Shown: in pieces, positions 54,041-63,946 of the stretch
How the letters are laid out: every line of letters starts with the position of its first letter
Position numbering within the stretch: the first letter of the stretch is position 1
Origin: a virus
Direction: 5' to 3' (one strand)
DNA: 64,000 nucleotides
IMG/VR virus record: IMGVR_UViG_3300033273_000282
Location: 124,001 to 188,000 of that record
The notes under the pieces: model-generated
Databases searched by the model: none
What the model was told of the DNA's origin: nothing
What the model saw: only the letters and a program-made list of their open reading frames with translations
Position numbers and translations under genes: made by a program

Positions 54041-54361
54041 ATGACAATCTCCCCAACTACCTGGCTACTTTTAGTTCTATTGTTCTGTGTAGCGTACGCT
54101 GGTTGGGAAGGTACCATGCGTTTGATTACGTACATTGAATTAGAAATCAAGTACGGATATGTGAAATTGCGTATGTACTTTATGGAAAAACGTCTTAGAC
54201 GGGAGCTTCAGAAAACAATTACGCAAATGGAAAAAGAGTATGGAATTAAACTCGGAGAGGGAAGTCTCGGACCTGTCGCTCAAAAGAGTCGATTGTCCGA
54301 AGTGCGGAGCGATGTGGATCAACGGTCAACACATCTGGGCGACGGGCAAGATAGGGGATGA
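54041..54361 (+). CDS. Small membrane protein
   Basis: 106 residues with one N-terminal transmembrane helix (TTWLLLVLLFCVAYAG, residues 6-21). A basic cytoplasmic helix follows (LRMYFMEKRLRRELQKTITQ). The C-terminal 40 residues overlap the zinc-ribbon gene in another frame and may be little constrained. The function is unknown. Confidence 0.6.
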   Translation: MTISPTTWLLLVLLFCVAYAGWEGTMRLITYIELEIKYGYVKLRMYFMEKRLRRELQKTITQMEKEYGIKLGEGSLGPVAQKSRLSEVRSDVDQRSTHLGDGQDRG

Positions 54362-54506
54362 GCTTGACTTAGCTGGTCTTGTGTGTAATAATTTAGGAGA
54401 TAGTACCTGTATCAATCCATGCGTAGGTATGGATGGTGGCGATACCTGGAATAAACGCAGGGAATTCCTAGAAACATACGAACCAGAGGTCAAAGAAGAT
54501 GAGTGA
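54240..54506 (+). CDS. Zinc-ribbon-like small protein
   Basis: 88 residues. It contains VDCPKCGAMWINGQHIWATG, then DLAGLVCN and DSTCINPC; these Cys pairs could bind zinc. It overlaps the preceding membrane-protein gene by 122 bases in a different frame, an unusual amount. The Cys motifs start at about residue 19, so a shorter form is possible, but no other in-frame start with a good ribosome site was seen. The frame is supported by the conserved-looking motif and by the 8-base overlap with the next gene. Confidence 0.6.
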   Translation: MELNSEREVSDLSLKRVDCPKCGAMWINGQHIWATGKIGDELDLAGLVCNNLGDSTCINPCVGMDGGDTWNKRREFLETYEPEVKEDE

Positions 54507-54771
54507 AGTTCCAGAAGATCGCATCACGCTCCTTGAAGATCTTCGAGATGAAGCACTAGATAATCCTGATTGGTACCGCAGTTATGTTGCGGAGCATCCT
54601 CCTATTTCGGAGGCTCCCATCACGTTTGATTCTTTGCTTGGAAAATTCTGCGTTGTCTTTGATGGTCATACGATGTTCTTCAATGAGTTTGACGCAGCAG
54701 AGGACTGGTACCAGCTAAATACCCATAGAAAGCATGTAGCCAGCACAGCAGATGTCTCTGACAATTCGTAA
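54499..54771 (+). CDS. Small acidic protein of unknown function
   Basis: 90 residues, acidic, with EDRITLLEDLRDEALDN at the N-terminus, then FCVVFDGHTMFFNEFDAAED. It was not recognised. It overlaps the zinc-ribbon gene by 8 bases and the next fibre by 20; a late-promoter core for that fibre lies inside its 3' end. Confidence 0.65.
   Translation: MSEVPEDRITLLEDLRDEALDNPDWYRSYVAEHPPISEAPITFDSLLGKFCVVFDGHTMFFNEFDAAEDWYQLNTHRKHVASTADVSDNS
54715..54721 (+). promoter_or_regulatory. Possible late promoter CTAAATA inside a coding end
   Basis: CTAAATA lies 37 bases before the fibre ATG at 54752, inside the end of the preceding gene. The spacing matches the CTAAATA promoter before gp20 (35 bases). 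Confidence 0.5.
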
Positions 54772-57700
54772 GTTACCTGAGGAAGCCGCAAATCTCCTCA
54801 GACCACCATCAAGTATTTTCCCTGCTCAGATTGGGGACGTTGTTCTGGAAGCGACTTCCAACACCGTCCTTACGATGAAGTTGAAGGGAAGTGATGGTGT
54901 TGTCAGAAACTTTGACGTTGGTGGTGGTGCTTCCTCCATCGGTACTGAATATGATATTAGGATGGTTTCCACAACTGGTGGAGCCATTTTTAGATTGACA
55001 TCATCGTACTCTGTTCTTGATGATATCACCTTTGCGGAGACTGCTAACCAAGTTAGAGTCTACTATACTAACGATGACACCGTTACGTTTGGTCTTGCGA
55101 ATGATGTAACCATTCCAAACGATCTGGTAGTCACAGGTAATCTTACAGTCAATGGCTCGACCACGACTGTGAATTCGACGACTGTCACAATTGATGACAA
55201 GACATTTGAACTAGGTTCTACCTCTAGCCCGACTGATGCTGGAGCCGATGGTGGCGGGATTGTTCTTAAAGGAACCACAGATAAAAGTATTCTTTGGTCT
55301 AACGTCAATGACGCTTGGACCTTCAATCAGCACATCTATCCTGATGTGGATAGCACTTGGGACTTGGGTTCCAACCTAATCCGCTACGCTAATGTATACG
55401 CTGATGCTGCTAACATCACAGCTATCACAGGAGCACTAACAGGAAATGCGGATACTGCCACGGCGCTTCAAACATCTCGCAATATCAGTGGCGTATCTTT
55501 CGATGGCACTGCTGATATCACGCTTGTCACGGACAACGTACAAGAAAGCGGCACCCCGACCAACATCTATTTCACAGATGCCAGAGCTCGTGCTGCCGTA
55601 TCGGCAACCGATGCTGGTGGTGACGGATCGTTCGCCTACGACTCGGGTACAGGTATCTTTACATACACTGGTCCCAGCGCAGCAGAAACCCGTGCTCATT
55701 TCTCGGGTGGCACTGGAGTCACTATCAACTCTGGAGTAGTTGCTATCGGTCAAGCCGTTGCGACAACTGATAGCGTAACCTTTGCTAGTATCAGTGGTCC
55801 TCTGACTGGTAATGCTTCTACCGCAACGGCTCTTCAGACTGCCAGAACAATCAACGGTATCTCTTTCAATGGTACCGCCAATATCACTCTGGATCTAGAT
55901 GACATTGCGGAAGCCCAAGCATCCCCAACTAATCTTTTCTTCACTAACGAAAGAGTTGATGACCGCGTAGCGGTTCTCCTTCAAGGTGGCACGGGCATCA
56001 ATAAAACCTACGATGATGCCAACGATCAACTGACATTCTCTGTTGATTTCTCTGAGTTTGATTCCGATTCTATTGTAGAAGGTAGCACAAATGTCTTCTT
56101 CACCAATGCTAGAGCTCGTAGCGCAATCTCGCTCGTAGACAATGGCGGAGACGGTTCTCTTACTTACAATTCTACTTCTGGTCAGTTTACTTATACTGGT
56201 CCCAGCGCTGCCGAAGTCCGTGCCCACATTTCTGTCACTGATCTTGGTGGTGATGGATCTCTCGCTTATGATTCTGCTACTGGCGTCATCACCTATACTG
56301 GTGGCTCAGCTGCTGAGACACGTCAACACCTTAGTGGTGGAACTGGCGTCACGTATTCATCTGTTAGTGGTGAGATTTCAATCGGTCAGGACGTTGCTAC
56401 CAACTCCAACGTAACCTTCGCTAACATTACATCTGGTGGTTCTGGTCCTAGATCTCTGCTTCTCCAGAATACAGACAACGTTGGTACAGTAGATACTGCT
56501 GCGAACATTACATTTAAGCATAGTGGTATTGACTTTACCTCCGATTCTATTGTTGCTGATGGCAATGATCTGGGTCACATCGACTTTAGAAACAACGGTG
56601 GCTCTATTGTTGCTCAGTTTGGTTTCCGTAAGCGCAACACCGCAACATCCAAGGTTGCCTTTGAGATCGATACAAACAACGACGGAACTCCAGAGTTTGA
56701 AGTTTCCGATAGCAACATCAACTTCTCGTCCACTAACATCGGCATTACAGCAGGTGCTGGATATACAGTAACCACTGAGAATTCCACAGTTGATTACTCT
56801 GATGATGCTGATGGATATGGTCCTAACTTTATCCTCAGAAGAAACAGCACATCTGCTGCTGTTGATGACCAACTCGGTACTATCCAGTTCATTGGTAGAG
56901 ACGCTGCCAACACTGTGGATCTGGAGTACGGAAGAATTAAGACTGACATTCACCTGACTGCTGCTGGCTCTGAGAGGGGTCTGATGAGACTTCAGGCAAT
57001 GGATGCTGGTTCTCTGTTTGACACCTTAGTCCTCAGAGGTCAACTGGTCGGTCTGGGTATTGATGAGCCTGCTGGTCAACTCCACATCAAAGGTAGTGAC
57101 ACGACTGACCAGGTTATTATTGAGAACACAACCAACTCTTCTACTACCGCCCCTGACCTTGTTCTCTACAAGTCGGGTACTATCAGTATAGGACACCAGC
57201 CTGGTCGTATTGACTTCCGTGGCAGAAACGCTGCCGACAACGCCAACGTTAACTACGGTGGTATCTTCGCTGAGGTTGAGTCTACCACCAATGGTCAAGA
57301 AGGTGGTGCCATTAAGTTCCTCACCTCTCAGTTTGGTACTCTCACCGAAGCCGCTCGATTCAACTCCAGTGGTAACCTCGTTCTTCAGGCAGAAAAGGGT
57401 ATTGATTTCAGTAACCAGACTGCTCTCCTTGGCGTTTCTTACCAAGTTCTTGATCATTATGAAGAGGGTTCTTACGACTGTACCCCATACTTTGCTAACA
57501 CAAATAGAGCAGGTATGTCGAACACCTCTACTGGATACTACACCAAGATTGGTAGAATGGTTCATGTGCATGCCAAGATGGTCGTTAACATCCTGGATAA
57601 CACATTGATTGGTGGTGAACTGAGATTCCCACTTCCATTCCAACCATCTGTATCTTGTAGTAACAATGCTGTTCAGCGTGTGATCATGGAGAATGATTCG

Positions 57701-57904
57701 GGTCACTTCCTGAATACTGCTCAAGCAATCTTCCTTGACGACTCTAGAGATATGATTGTTACTCATGCTGGCTCTCAGAATCAGTACGTTCTTCTCCAAG
57801 GTTTGAACGCTGACTATCAGAGAGGATCCCTAATTACTTCCAGCAACTGTGCCATTGGTCTTGGTACTGTATTCATTGACTTTACTTATAGAGCCGCTGC
57901 TTAA
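54752..57904 (+). CDS. Tail fibre-like protein between gp16 and gp17
   Basis: 1050 residues. The N-terminal 30 residues are unusual, then fibre strands (TIPNDLVVTGNLTVNGSTTT). Tandem units with the order NADTATALQTSRNI, GVSFDGTADITL, IYFTDARARAAVS, and GGDGSFAYDSGTGIFTYTGP recur two to three times between residues 230 and 560. A beta-rich shaft and a compact C-terminal domain (VHVHAKMVVNI, QYVLLQGLNADYQ) follow. The C-terminal domain has no sequence-visible chaperone. The placement inside the terminase module is typical of cyanophages and not of T4. It overlaps gp17 by one base. Confidence 0.8.
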   Translation: MSLTIRKLPEEAANLLRPPSSIFPAQIGDVVLEATSNTVLTMKLKGSDGVVRNFDVGGGASSIGTEYDIRMVSTTGGAIFRLTSSYSVLDDITFAETANQVRVYYTNDDTVTFGLANDVTIPNDLVVTGNLTVNGSTTTVNSTTVTIDDKTFELGSTSSPTDAGADGGGIVLKGTTDKSILWSNVNDAWTFNQHIYPDVDSTWDLGSNLIRYANVYADAANITAITGALTGNADTATALQTSRNISGVSFDGTADITLVTDNVQESGTPTNIYFTDARARAAVSATDAGGDGSFAYDSGTGIFTYTGPSAAETRAHFSGGTGVTINSGVVAIGQAVATTDSVTFASISGPLTGNASTATALQTARTINGISFNGTANITLDLDDIAEAQASPTNLFFTNERVDDRVAVLLQGGTGINKTYDDANDQLTFSVDFSEFDSDSIVEGSTNVFFTNARARSAISLVDNGGDGSLTYNSTSGQFTYTGPSAAEVRAHISVTDLGGDGSLAYDSATGVITYTGGSAAETRQHLSGGTGVTYSSVSGEISIGQDVATNSNVTFANITSGGSGPRSLLLQNTDNVGTVDTAANITFKHSGIDFTSDSIVADGNDLGHIDFRNNGGSIVAQFGFRKRNTATSKVAFEIDTNNDGTPEFEVSDSNINFSSTNIGITAGAGYTVTTENSTVDYSDDADGYGPNFILRRNSTSAAVDDQLGTIQFIGRDAANTVDLEYGRIKTDIHLTAAGSERGLMRLQAMDAGSLFDTLVLRGQLVGLGIDEPAGQLHIKGSDTTDQVIIENTTNSSTTAPDLVLYKSGTISIGHQPGRIDFRGRNAADNANVNYGGIFAEVESTTNGQEGGAIKFLTSQFGTLTEAARFNSSGNLVLQAEKGIDFSNQTALLGVSYQVLDHYEEGSYDCTPYFANTNRAGMSNTSTGYYTKIGRMVHVHAKMVVNILDNTLIGGELRFPLPFQPSVSCSNNAVQRVIMENDSGHFLNTAQAIFLDDSRDMIVTHAGSQNQYVLLQGLNADYQRGSLITSSNCAIGLGTVFIDFTYRAAA

Positions 57905-59586
57905 TGTCGTCTGATCATTATCTTGGTAATCCCAACCTAAAGAAGGTTGGGACTCCCATTGAGTTTACTAAAGAACAAATTGAAGAGTATCTGAAGTGTA
58001 AGGATGATCCCGTATACTTTTCGATGAACTATGTCAAGATTATCTCTCTTGACGAGGGCGTCGTGCCGTTTAAGATGTGGGATTTCCAGAAAGATCTCAT
58101 CAAGAAGTTTCACCACAATAGATTTAATATCGCAAAGTTGCCGCGACAGACTGGTAAGTCTACTACCTGTGTGTCGTATCTACTTCACTATGCCCTGTTT
58201 AACGACAACGTAAACATCGGTATCCTGGCAAACAAACTGTCTACTGCCCGCGACCTGTTGGGAAGATTACAGTTGGCTTACGAACAGTTGCCATTGTGGA
58301 TGCAACAGGGTATAGTGGTATATAACAAAGGATCGATGGAGCTTGAGAATGGCAGTAAGATACTGGCAGCTTCTACATCTGCGTCTGCTATCCGAGGCAT
58401 GTCGTTTAACATCATCTTCCTCGATGAGTTTGCGTTCATTCCAAACCATATTGCGGAGCAATTCTTTGCCTCTGTTTATCCTACTATTACTTCTGGTAAA
58501 AGCACAAAAGTCATCATCATCTCCACCCCAAATGGAATGAACCACTTTTACAAGTTGTGGGTGGACGCACAGAAAGGTAGAAACGGATATACTTGGACTG
58601 AGGTTCACTGGTCACTTGTACCAGGAAGAGATGCGGAGTGGAAGAAGACCACTATCGCTAACACATCAGAACGACAGTTCACTCAGGAATTTGAGTGTGA
58701 GTTCTTAGGATCGGTTGATACACTGATCCATGCTTCTAAATTAAGAACGCTAGTTTACGATGACCCACTGACTAGCCATAAGGGATTGGATGTATATCAG
58801 AATCCTGTAGAGGGTCATGACTATATTATATGTGTGGATGTGTCCCGTGGATTGTCACAGGACTACAGTGCCTTTGTAGTTATTGATATTACGCAAGCTC
58901 CGTGGTGTCTGGTTGCTAAGTATAGGGACCATGACATCAGACCGATGTTGCTACCCAACGTTATTCAGAGAGTTGCTAGCAATTACAACAAAGCGTACGT
59001 ATTGGTAGAGGTCAATGATATTGGTGAGGCAGTGGCTTCCATGCTTCATTATGACATTGAATATGAGAATGTATTGATGTGCGCTATGCGTGGGCGTGCT
59101 GGTCAGATTGTTGGACATGGATTCTCTGGTGGTAAGACCCAGATGGGTGTCAAGATGTCCAAGACTGTCAAGGCTCAGGGTTGCTCTAACCTTAAGACTC
59201 TGATTGAAGATGATAAACTTCTAGTCAAAGACTACAACATCGTATCCGAACTTACTACCTTCATTCAAAACAAACAATCATTTGAGGCAGACGAAGGATA
59301 TAACGATGACCTAGTGATGTGCCTGGTTATTTTTGCTTGGCTTGTACAGCAAGAATACTTCAAAGAAATGACGGATCAAGATATCCGTAAGCGCATCTAC
59401 GAAGAACAGAAGAATCAAATTGAGCAAGACATGGCACCCTTTGGATTTATTCTAAATGGTATTGATGACGAAGATCAAATTATTGATTCGGAAGGTAACG
59501 TATGGTCGGCTGATATGTCTGATGAGAGTGCTAGATATCATCTAGATGAATACGGTGACAGATCGTTTATGTGGGAGTTCCGTTAA
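57904..59586 (+). CDS. 17: Terminase large subunit gp17
   Basis: 560 residues (T4: 610). The ATPase domain has Walker A RQTGKST at 81-87, Walker B IIFLDEF with D174/E175 and the STPNG coupling motif at 208-212. The RNase-H-fold nuclease has D312 in ICVDVSRG, E369 in YVLVEVND and D469 in YNDDLVM, matching T4 D401, E458 and D542. It packages DNA through the portal and cuts the concatemer at headful. All catalytic residues are present. The gene overlaps the fibre stop by one base. Confidence 0.96.
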   Translation: MSSDHYLGNPNLKKVGTPIEFTKEQIEEYLKCKDDPVYFSMNYVKIISLDEGVVPFKMWDFQKDLIKKFHHNRFNIAKLPRQTGKSTTCVSYLLHYALFNDNVNIGILANKLSTARDLLGRLQLAYEQLPLWMQQGIVVYNKGSMELENGSKILAASTSASAIRGMSFNIIFLDEFAFIPNHIAEQFFASVYPTITSGKSTKVIIISTPNGMNHFYKLWVDAQKGRNGYTWTEVHWSLVPGRDAEWKKTTIANTSERQFTQEFECEFLGSVDTLIHASKLRTLVYDDPLTSHKGLDVYQNPVEGHDYIICVDVSRGLSQDYSAFVVIDITQAPWCLVAKYRDHDIRPMLLPNVIQRVASNYNKAYVLVEVNDIGEAVASMLHYDIEYENVLMCAMRGRAGQIVGHGFSGGKTQMGVKMSKTVKAQGCSNLKTLIEDDKLLVKDYNIVSELTTFIQNKQSFEADEGYNDDLVMCLVIFAWLVQQEYFKEMTDQDIRKRIYEEQKNQIEQDMAPFGFILNGIDDEDQIIDSEGNVWSADMSDESARYHLDEYGDRSFMWEFR

Positions 59587-59598
59587 GACTGTGATTTT

Positions 59599-59606
59599 AA
59601 TAAATA
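59599..59606 (+). promoter_or_regulatory. Late promoter AATAAATA before gp18
   Basis: AATAAATA lies 48 bases before the gp18 ATG in the 60-base gap after gp17. A strong AGGAG ribosome site follows at 59634-59638, fitting the very high expression of sheath protein. Confidence 0.75.
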
Positions 59607-59646
59607 ATTTTAGACAAATTGAAATCATTCATCAGGAGTACCACGC

Positions 59647-61635
59647 ATGGCTAGCACGCTTCTCTCGCCAGGAGTAGCGATCCAAGAAAGAGATTTAACT
59701 CTTGGATCCGTCGAGACTGTAGAAACTAATGTGGGCGCTATCGTTGGCGCTTTCCAGAGGGGACCTGTAGGTGTCCCCACAAGAGTTACTTCAGAAGCCG
59801 ACCTCCTCAACCTCTTCGGTCAACCTAACGATTCCAACGCTGGTACTTGGTGGGTTGCTTCTAGTTTCCTGTCGTATGGCGGCGTCCTGGACGTTGTTCG
59901 TGCTGCTGGTGCTGCTCTGCTTAACGCTAAAGTCGGTGGCAGTGGTATCCTGATTCGTAACGATGATGATTACGAAGGCAACTACTGGTTCCCAACTGGC
60001 GCTAATACAAACACCTGGGAATTCGCCGCTAAAGAATCTGGTACTTATGGTAACTCCCTGAGAGTTGCTATCATCGACCGTGGTGCTGATCAGAATATCT
60101 ACTTGGCTACCACTCCAGTAACGGCGATCAATGCTGGCGATTTGGTCACCAATGCTGCTGCTACCAAGACTGCTTACGTTCACTCCTGGGACTCTACCAC
60201 TCGTAGACTGTCCCTGATCTGGGCAACTGGTGGTCGTTGGACTGTTAGCGCTGGTGGTGGTGACGAACTGGATGATGGCACCAACCCTGATGTAAGCATC
60301 TCCTCCGAGAAGAACTGGTACGATGAGCAAGAAGTCTTCACAGGTCTTCGCTGGAATCAGCTCGCTGGTAGACCTGGCACTTCTCTTTATGTTGGTGACC
60401 GTGGTGGTGCTTATGACGAAGTTCACATCGTAGTTTACGATGCTGATGGCGGCGTCACTGGTACTCCTCTGACAGTTCTTGAGAAGTTCCTCTATGGTTC
60501 TAAGGCTAACGACGCTAAGACCACTGAAGGTTCCAACAACTACTACGCTACCAACATCTTTGATGGTTCGTCCTACGTTTACTGGGGCAAGCATGAAGAG
60601 TCAGTTTGGGATGTAAGCGCTAACGCTTTCACCACTACTGACGGCAACGTCGGGGCTGGTGCTGGTACTACCTTCGACGTTATCGGTAAGGTAAATTACA
60701 CCCTGTCTGGTGGATATGACGCTTACAACCTGACAGACGCTGAAGTCCTGACTGGTTACGATACACTGTCTGACACTGAGACAGTTAACATCGACTACCT
60801 GCTGATGGGCGACTCTGGTTCTAACAGAACCGCCTCCCTTGCTAAGGCAGCAAGAGTTCTTCAAATCGCTTCTTCCAGAAAAGATTGTATCGGTTTCGTC
60901 TCCTCTCACAAAGGAGATGTTGTTGGAGTTCCCGACAGCGCAACCGCAACAAACAACATGATCGCATACTTCGATCAACTTCAGTCCACATCCTACGGTG
61001 TGTTTGACGCTGGTTGGAAGTATCTGTACGATCGCTTTAATGATAAGTATCGCTGGGTACCATGTAACGGTGACGTTGCTGGTCTCTGTGCTGCTACTAC
61101 AGCAAACGGTGATCCTTGGTTCTCGCCCGCTGGTCTGAACCGTGGAGCCATCCGTAATGCTATCAAGCTTGCTTATTCTCCTAAGAGATCTGAGCGCGAT
61201 GCCCTTTATCAGGCACGCATCAACCCCATCACCAGCCTGCCTGGTCAGGGTATCGTTCTCTTCGGTGATAAGACTGCTCTCGCTTCACCATCTGCTTTTG
61301 ATCGCATCAATGTCCGTCGTCTCTTCCTCGTCGTTGAGAAGACAATCGGCAATGCTGCGAAGGGAGTCCTGTTTGAACTGAACGACGAGTTCACCAGAAA
61401 CAACTTCAACAATGTTGTTGAACCATTCCTCCGCGAGATTCAAGCTCGCCGTGGTATGACTGATTTCCTGGTAGTTTGTGATGGATCAAACAACACACCA
61501 TCTGTGATTGATGCTAACGAGTTTGTCGCTGAGATCTACATCAAGCCCGCACGCTCGATTAACTTCATCACACTGACCTTCGTTGCTACACGCACAGGTG
61601 TTAGCTTCGAGGAAGTAGTCCCCCGCAGAGTTTAA
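59647..61635 (+). CDS. 18: Tail sheath protein gp18
   Basis: 662 residues, the same size as T4 gp18 (659). The N-terminus (LLSPGVAIQERDLTLGSVE, then VGAIVGAFQRGPVGVPTRVT) is the contractile sheath signature. The C-terminal VEPFLREIQARRGMTDFLVV and AEIYIKPARSINFITLTFVA are the conserved sheath handshake strands. It forms the contractile tail sheath. It has a strong ribosome site and its own late promoter. Confidence 0.96.
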   Translation: MASTLLSPGVAIQERDLTLGSVETVETNVGAIVGAFQRGPVGVPTRVTSEADLLNLFGQPNDSNAGTWWVASSFLSYGGVLDVVRAAGAALLNAKVGGSGILIRNDDDYEGNYWFPTGANTNTWEFAAKESGTYGNSLRVAIIDRGADQNIYLATTPVTAINAGDLVTNAAATKTAYVHSWDSTTRRLSLIWATGGRWTVSAGGGDELDDGTNPDVSISSEKNWYDEQEVFTGLRWNQLAGRPGTSLYVGDRGGAYDEVHIVVYDADGGVTGTPLTVLEKFLYGSKANDAKTTEGSNNYYATNIFDGSSYVYWGKHEESVWDVSANAFTTTDGNVGAGAGTTFDVIGKVNYTLSGGYDAYNLTDAEVLTGYDTLSDTETVNIDYLLMGDSGSNRTASLAKAARVLQIASSRKDCIGFVSSHKGDVVGVPDSATATNNMIAYFDQLQSTSYGVFDAGWKYLYDRFNDKYRWVPCNGDVAGLCAATTANGDPWFSPAGLNRGAIRNAIKLAYSPKRSERDALYQARINPITSLPGQGIVLFGDKTALASPSAFDRINVRRLFLVVEKTIGNAAKGVLFELNDEFTRNNFNNVVEPFLREIQARRGMTDFLVVCDGSNNTPSVIDANEFVAEIYIKPARSINFITLTFVATRTGVSFEEVVPRRV

Positions 61636-61655
61636 TTAAAGGAGAGTAAATCAAA

Positions 61656-62267
61656 ATGGCTGAAGTATCCGCACTAGGCGTACTTAATTTTCAAACAAAA
61701 ATCAGGGGCGGCGTACGCCCCAACCTGTTCTCGGTCGATCACGATTGGCCAAACGGTCTGGCAAAGCCCGACGAGGATATGGTATCGCTCTTCTGTAAGA
61801 GTGCTGCCCTCCCCGCAACTTCGGTAGGTACAGTTGAACTCCCCTTCCGTGGTCGTGTCATCAAAGTTCCTGGCGACAGAACTTATGAGTCCTGGACTGC
61901 TACCTTCTACATGGACGACGCATTCAGACTGCGTGGTGCATATGAGAAGTGGATCGAACTGACCAACGCTGTTGATGCTAACGTTTCGCAATCGTCCATC
62001 GACAATGTTCTGAGAACTGTTACCATCACTCAGTTGGATAAGTTCAACAATCCTTCCGAGAAAGGTTTCACAAAGATCCGTGGCTATACACTGGTCAAGG
62101 CATTCCCTGTCAGCGTATCTCAAGTTTCGGTTGCTTACGATAACAACGACTCTTATGAAGAGTTCGATGTTGAGTTTGCTTACCAATTCTTCGAGACTAG
62201 CGAGGAGAATGGTGGTGGTGGAAACGAGCAAAAAGCCAAAGTTTCGGTCAACCAAAAATCCAACTAA
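61656..62267 (+). CDS. 19: Tail tube protein gp19
   Basis: 203 residues (T4: 163). The segment DMVSLFCKSAALPATSVGTV, then ELPFRGRVIKVPGDRTYESW and TATFYMDD is the classic gp19 tube motif. The C-terminus has EEFDVEFAYQFFET and a Lys-rich tail with a short GGGGN run. It follows gp18 by 20 bases with an AAAGGAGAG ribosome site at 61639-61647 and no visible promoter, so the two are co-transcribed. Confidence 0.95.
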   Translation: MAEVSALGVLNFQTKIRGGVRPNLFSVDHDWPNGLAKPDEDMVSLFCKSAALPATSVGTVELPFRGRVIKVPGDRTYESWTATFYMDDAFRLRGAYEKWIELTNAVDANVSQSSIDNVLRTVTITQLDKFNNPSEKGFTKIRGYTLVKAFPVSVSQVSVAYDNNDSYEEFDVEFAYQFFETSEENGGGGNEQKAKVSVNQKSN

Positions 62268-62270
62268 ATA
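62264..62270 (+). promoter_or_regulatory. Late promoter CTAAATA before gp20
   Basis: CTAAATA overlaps the gp19 stop codon and lies 35 bases before the gp20 ATG. Confidence 0.65.
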
Positions 62271-62298
62271 GTCAGGTAGGAATCGTCCACACTATACA

Positions 62299-63927
62299 AT
62301 GGCAGAGCTTTTTGGTTTTTCATTCAAGAAGAGGGAGCAGGCTAAGCGTAGCGCACCTTCTCCCATTGCCCCTTCATCAGAAGACGGAGCCACTAGCTTT
62401 ATCGCAGGCGGTTACTATGGTCAGTACGTAGATCTTGACGGCAACTTCAAGACTGAGTATGACATGGTTACTAAGTATCGCCAGATGGCGATGCACCCTG
62501 AGGTAGACTCTGCCATTGAGGACATTCTACAGGAAGCTATCGTTACAGATTTGAACGATACTCCTGTTCAAATCAATCTTGACAACTTGGATGTATCCGA
62601 GAGTGTCAAGACTATGATGCGTAATGAATTCGATTACGTAAAAACTCTTCTAGGTTTTGATACGAAAGCCCATGAGATGTTCCGTAGATGGTACATCGAT
62701 GGGCGTTTGTATTATCATAAGGTAATTGATTTGAACAAGCCTCAGGATGGTATCCTGGAGCTGCGCTACATTGATCCCCAAAAGATCAAAAAGGTTCGTC
62801 AGATTCAGAAGAATCCGAAGAACACTGAAGAGTTCATGACGTTGGACTTCGGTAAGATCGACGAATACTTCATCTACAATCCAAAAGGTCTTAACAATAC
62901 CTCTGCGAATTCTGGTATCAAGATTGCTAAAGACGCTATCGCGTATGTAACGTCTGGCATCATGGATACCAATAGAAATATCGTATTGTCTTATCTCCAT
63001 AAGGCAGTGAAGGTACTCAATCAACTTCAAATGATTGAGGACTCTTTGGTTATCTACCGTATCTCACGCGCACCCGAGCGTAGAATTTTCTACATCGATG
63101 TGGGCAACCTACCTAAGGTCAAGGCGGAACAGTACCTTAGGGAAGTGATGGGTCGCTATCGCAACAAGCTTGTGTACGATGCCAACACAGGTGAGATTCG
63201 TGACGATAGAAAATACATGTCCATGTTGGAAGACTTCTGGCTTCCAAGACGCGAGGGAGGGCGCGGGACAGAAATTACCACTCTTCCTGGCGGGCAAAAC
63301 CTCGGAGAACTGACTGACATTCAGTATTTCCAAACTAAACTCTACAAGGCTCTTAACGTTCCTGCTGGTAGACTCGATTCCAATACCAGTTTCAATCTTG
63401 GCAGATCCTCTGAGATCATGCGCGATGAACTCAAGTTCACCAAGTTTGTAGGAAGGCTGCGTAAGAAGTTTAGCGAACTGTTTCAAGACGTTCTTAAGAC
63501 TCAACTGATCCTCAAGGGTGTTATCACTCCTGAAGATTGGGAGGACATGAAGGAGCATGTACAGTATGACTACTTATATGACAATCACTTCACAGAACTT
63601 AAGAATATTGAAATGTTAAATGAGAAGCTGAGCGTCATTGCTCAGATGGAGCCCTACATGGGTCGCTACTTCTCTACGGAATATGTTCGTACTGAGATCC
63701 TCAAACAGACTGAGCCTCAGATGAGAGAACTTGATGCTCAAATGGCTGACGACATTAGTCAGGGTCGTATCATCGATCCTCTCGATCAAGTCGCCATGGA
63801 TACTCAAGCGATGGAAGACGAACAGCAGAACGCGGAACTTGATCAGGAGATGAAAAAGGCTCAGATCCAACAGGCAAAGAATCCACCTAAACCTGCCGCA
63901 AGTTCAAATTCCAAAACAAATAAATAA
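62299..63927 (+). CDS. 20: Portal protein gp20
   Basis: 542 residues (T4: 524). It has the portal segments MVTKYRQMAMHPEVDSAIED, IYRISRAPERRIFYIDVGN, LPKVKAEQYLREVMGRYRNK and EDFWLPRREGGRGTEITTLP, which are the region used for cyanophage g20 PCR surveys. It forms the dodecameric DNA entry ring and starts head assembly. The C-terminal tail is Gln/Asn/Lys-rich. It has its own late promoter. Confidence 0.96.
   Translation: MAELFGFSFKKREQAKRSAPSPIAPSSEDGATSFIAGGYYGQYVDLDGNFKTEYDMVTKYRQMAMHPEVDSAIEDILQEAIVTDLNDTPVQINLDNLDVSESVKTMMRNEFDYVKTLLGFDTKAHEMFRRWYIDGRLYYHKVIDLNKPQDGILELRYIDPQKIKKVRQIQKNPKNTEEFMTLDFGKIDEYFIYNPKGLNNTSANSGIKIAKDAIAYVTSGIMDTNRNIVLSYLHKAVKVLNQLQMIEDSLVIYRISRAPERRIFYIDVGNLPKVKAEQYLREVMGRYRNKLVYDANTGEIRDDRKYMSMLEDFWLPRREGGRGTEITTLPGGQNLGELTDIQYFQTKLYKALNVPAGRLDSNTSFNLGRSSEIMRDELKFTKFVGRLRKKFSELFQDVLKTQLILKGVITPEDWEDMKEHVQYDYLYDNHFTELKNIEMLNEKLSVIAQMEPYMGRYFSTEYVRTEILKQTEPQMRELDAQMADDISQGRIIDPLDQVAMDTQAMEDEQQNAELDQEMKKAQIQQAKNPPKPAASSNSKTNK
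63919..63926 (+). promoter_or_regulatory. Late promoter AATAAATA after gp20
   Basis: AATAAATA overlaps the gp20 stop and lies 28 bases before the last ATG of the window. Confidence 0.6.
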
Positions 63928-63946
63928 AATATAGTCAAGATTTATT

